NCBI GenBank assembly: GCA_019638455.1
Contig: JAHBTU010000003.1
Span: 372,001 to 436,000, forward strand
DNA from: Saprospiraceae bacterium
GTDB lineage: Bacteria; Bacteroidota; Bacteroidia; Chitinophagales; Saprospiraceae
Reading direction: 5' to 3'
Length of the DNA: 64,000 nt
The notes beneath the pieces were generated by a model. That model did no database searches, was not told where the DNA came from, and saw only the letters and a list, made by a program, of their open reading frames with translations. The translations under genes were made by a program, and so were the position numbers. Numbering within the stretch: position 1 is the first letter of the stretch; the number at the start of each line of letters is the position of its first letter. Positions 62,135 through 64,000 of the stretch are shown here, piece after piece.

Positions 62135-62239
62135 TCAGGCGGGTTTGCCTTTTTCAAACATACCAGCGCAAAACGTCCAAGTCAGGATGCCGAAAAAAAT
62201 CAGCAAGGTGTCGAGTGGAGCAGTAGCGATGATGCTCAT
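62135..62239 (-). CDS. Possible 34-residue membrane peptide
   Basis: The minus-strand ATG at 62239 opens MSIIATAPLDTLLIFFGILT, then WTFCAGMFEKGKPA and stop. One transmembrane helix and a basic tail. It lies upstream of the dehydratase on the same strand. There is no ribosome-site evidence; it may be a small membrane peptide or a gene remnant. Confidence 0.3.
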   Translation of the reverse strand: MSIIATAPLDTLLIFFGILTWTFCAGMFEKGKPA

Positions 62240-62256
62240 CTTTTGTGGTGTTACAC

Positions 62257-63430
62257 TTATTGCTGCACGACGAGTCGTTGGGCGGTGTAAAGATTCGGTG
62301 CGGTGAGCGTCACCATGTAAGTGCAGCTGCCCAGTATTTTCCAGTCAAACGTCAGCATGTTTAACCCTTTTATTACTTCGCGCCGCTCTGTTAGGATGGT
62401 TTTGCCTTGCGTTTCCAGCACGGAGATTTCCAGCGAGGCGTCTTGCTCGATTGAGAAAGGCAAACAAACATTGCGCCCGTCGCTGGGGTTGGGGTGAATG
62501 ACGGTGTAAGCGGTTTGTGTGACGGCCACCGCCACTATTTTTGAAAATTGTGTTTTTCCGTCAAAATCCACTTGTCGCAAGCGATAGTAGTTCATGCCGG
62601 GGCGAGGATTCATGTCTTTGAAGTTGTATGCCTGCAGGGCGGAGGAATGGCTGCTACCAGGCACGAAACCCAATGATTCGGGCAAGTTGTCATTAGCTTG
62701 CAGGCGCTCCACATAAAAGCCTCTATTGTCGTGTTCGGAGGCTGTCGTCCAATGGAGGTGTACTGAGCCATCCCAGTATTTTCCTTGAAAATCAACCAAT
62801 TCGACTGGCAGAGGGGCTCCAAAAGAGATCGTCACATCGCCTGTGTTGGGCTGATTGTAGTTGACAAACCAGCCGCTTGGCGCGTTAAACACGGCAAATG
62901 TCCCGGTGAGGCTGCTGGAGGCCAGCACGGTTATCTGGTCGCCGCTGCTTGGTGAATAGCCGACGATTATCTGCAAAGTGCCTGACGGGTGGCCGTGCCA
63001 GTCACTTGCAGGAGGTCGTGATTGCCGTTCAGGGTTCCGTTCACTTGTATCTGAAGCACTTTTGAGTTGTTGTTGTAGTTGCCATCCACCGAGAGCGTCC
63101 CGATATTGTTGCCTGTGCTGCCAGGCAGCACGGAGCTTCCGGGTGTCAAATTTCCGACGAATGTGCCATCTCATCGAAAGCTGCTGCTACTGGCGATGAA
63201 ATTGGCTCCGGGGGGGGGTGAGAGTGCCATTGACGGTGATGATTCCGCCCTGTGTGTATGTTGCTCCTGCGTTGTTGTTGAACACGCCCGAGCTATTGAC
63301 GGTCAGGGTCGTACTCACGGAGCCGTCGTTGTTGAACACGCCTGACAGTGAAACAAGCCCGCCGCTGTAAACCGCGTCAGGCGCGTTGTTGAACTCCCCG
63401 TTGATGACTACTGTGCCGCCGCTCTGAAGC
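62257..63430 (-). pseudogene. Frameshifted surface/adhesin gene with T9SS-type C-terminus
   Basis: The C-terminal part (62257-62985) reads LPVELVDFQGKYWDGSVHLH, a fibronectin-like module typical of T9SS cargo, and ends with a sorting domain (VIHPNPSDGRNVCLPF ... YTAQRLVVQQ). Upstream parts in other frames carry Asn/Gly-rich repeats (GTLSVDGNYNNNSKVLQIQV; GGLVSLSGVFNNDGSVSTT). Breaks: a frame change near 62990, an in-frame TGA near 63173, and a shift at a run of nine G at about 63211. The 5' end is joined in frame to an unrelated membrane segment at about 63430. Confidence 0.75.
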
Positions 63431-63734
63431 TCCTGGAAGTGGTCGAAAATAGCGGGATTGCGCAGGGCAAAATAAGCGATGATTGTCAACAACAAAATCA
63501 GCAGCAAACTGACGCCGATTAAATATGTGTGTTCCATGTCGGCCAGCAGGGAGGGGTCGCCCATGGCTGTGAGGCGAATTGCGATGAACACCAAGGTCAA
63601 AAAAGAGCGCAGCACCAAAAAGTACAGAAGCCAGCGCGTTGCCCCCAGCAAAAAGCGCAGGCGCGGTCCGCCGAAATCGGTGGTTGCGAGTGCCTCGCGA
63701 ATACGTCGCAGGCAATCCCAAGCGACAAAAACAG
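63430..63734 (-). pseudogene. Fragment of a multi-pass membrane protein (possible regulator N-terminus)
   Basis: About 100 codons on the minus strand: RFLLGATRWLLYFLVLRSFL, LTLVFIAIRLTAMGDPSLLA, LIGVSLLLILLLTIIAYFAL, then RNPAIFDHFQEL. The helices and the YFALRNPAIF-type ending resemble membrane-domain AraC/LytTR regulators of Bacteroidota. The 5' end is cut by an IS4-type element at 63735 and the 3' end is fused to the adhesin pseudogene. Confidence 0.5.
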
Positions 63735-64000
63735 TTTGAAAGGGTACACATTTTCCGGTTAAGAAACCGGGCTTAGTTCTTTGAAAAGTCGGAAAAGAAA
63801 AATGGAGGGGAAATTTGTGGTTCCTAATCAAAATCCCCCCTTCCATATGCGCCGAAGCGCCCACAAAGATATTCTCGATTTTTTACACAGGGTCATACCC
63901 GGGTCCAGCAGCGGCCAATTGTCCAGGCGTGTTTGCCTGATGGCGAGCCTGATCCAAGCCTGCGTGCGCAACGGGCACTGTCGTTTGGAGAGTTTGAGCG
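63735..64000 (+). mobile_element. Third IS4-type element, diverged, cut by window edge
   Basis: The left end TTTGAAAGGGTACACATTTT resembles the TTTCAGGGGGTACACATTTT end of copies A and B. The following bases are colinear with copy A at about 70 percent or more identity but diverged. It runs off the right edge. Confidence 0.82.
63817..64000 (+). CDS. IS4-family transposase, N-terminal part (partial)
   Basis: GTG at 63817 opens VVPNQNPPFHMRRSAHKDIL, matching in position the N-terminus of the copy A transposase (MASDTTIPPFLMRKSAYKDI). About 61 codons are open to the edge. The catalytic part lies outside the window. Confidence 0.8.
   Translation, partial: MVPNQNPPFHMRRSAHKDILDFLHRVIPGSSSGQLSRRVCLMASLIQACVRNGHCRLESLS

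Overview
The window looks like chromosomal DNA of a Bacteroidota bacterium, most likely of the Saprospiria/Saprospirales type. Three things point there. Many start regions carry the Bacteroidota minus-7 box TAnnTTTG instead of a sigma70 box. Two or more proteins end in type IX secretion (T9SS) sorting domains. The lptE / small TPR protein / secG order is the usual one for the phylum. Most genes are ordinary housekeeping or surface genes, but the DNA is unusually crowded with insertion sequences (ISs), miniature inverted-repeat elements and a dispersed 180-bp repeat.

Layout. 1-3700: sugar transporter, secG, a TPR protein and lptE. 3797-11277: a mobile-element pile-up (one IS3, two IS1, two IS630 and an IS4 remnant) that has cut up two adjacent membrane-protein genes. 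Removing the ISs and one copy of each target duplication restores a 476-codon frame with an effector-associated-domain-like N-terminus. 11278-12507: an IS4-type element. 12728-18805: an iron-uptake-type operon (DUF4856 lipoprotein, imelysin, HTTM membrane protein, TonB-dependent receptor). 19325-30778: nspC, a large dockerin/T9SS surface protein, hypotheticals, fmt, an OmpA-SPOR protein, a hydrolase and a DUF1080 protein. 30882-33317: DUF3293 protein and yidC. 33630-37438: a three-gene signalling unit (multi-PAS kinase, receiver-like protein, membrane protein). 37585-46512: ltaE, a DnaQ-GIY-YIG nuclease, namZ, a YraN family protein, a choice-of-anchor B protein, dapB and guaA. 46640-53028: IS1 copy 3, gene fragments, a frameshifted XRE regulator with candidate operators, an AraC regulator, a DHDPS-family aldolase, a malic enzyme and a pseudogene. 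53670-53909: tRNA genes Val(GAC), Val(CAC) and Pro(GGG). 54111-54935: an EAD-TIR effector. 55433-62066: a sugar-acid catabolic cluster (ACS-type MFS carrier, KDPG-type aldolase, GntP permease, enolase-superfamily dehydratase). 62257-64000: a decayed surface-protein gene, a truncated membrane gene and the start of a third IS4-type element.

The most interesting signals fall in two groups. First, two genes carry the same EAD-like N-terminal module: one is fused to a TIR domain and appears intact, the other is fused to a multi-pass membrane region and has been broken by three ISs. This suggests a prokaryotic conflict/immunity module. Second, the window holds several apparently undescribed non-autonomous elements. 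One is a 180-bp (or internally deleted 124-bp) TATA-ended repeat present nine times. Another is a 114-bp element with clear 9-bp target duplications, and one of its copies has been invaded in turn by an IS and by the 180-bp repeat, so the order of events can be read.
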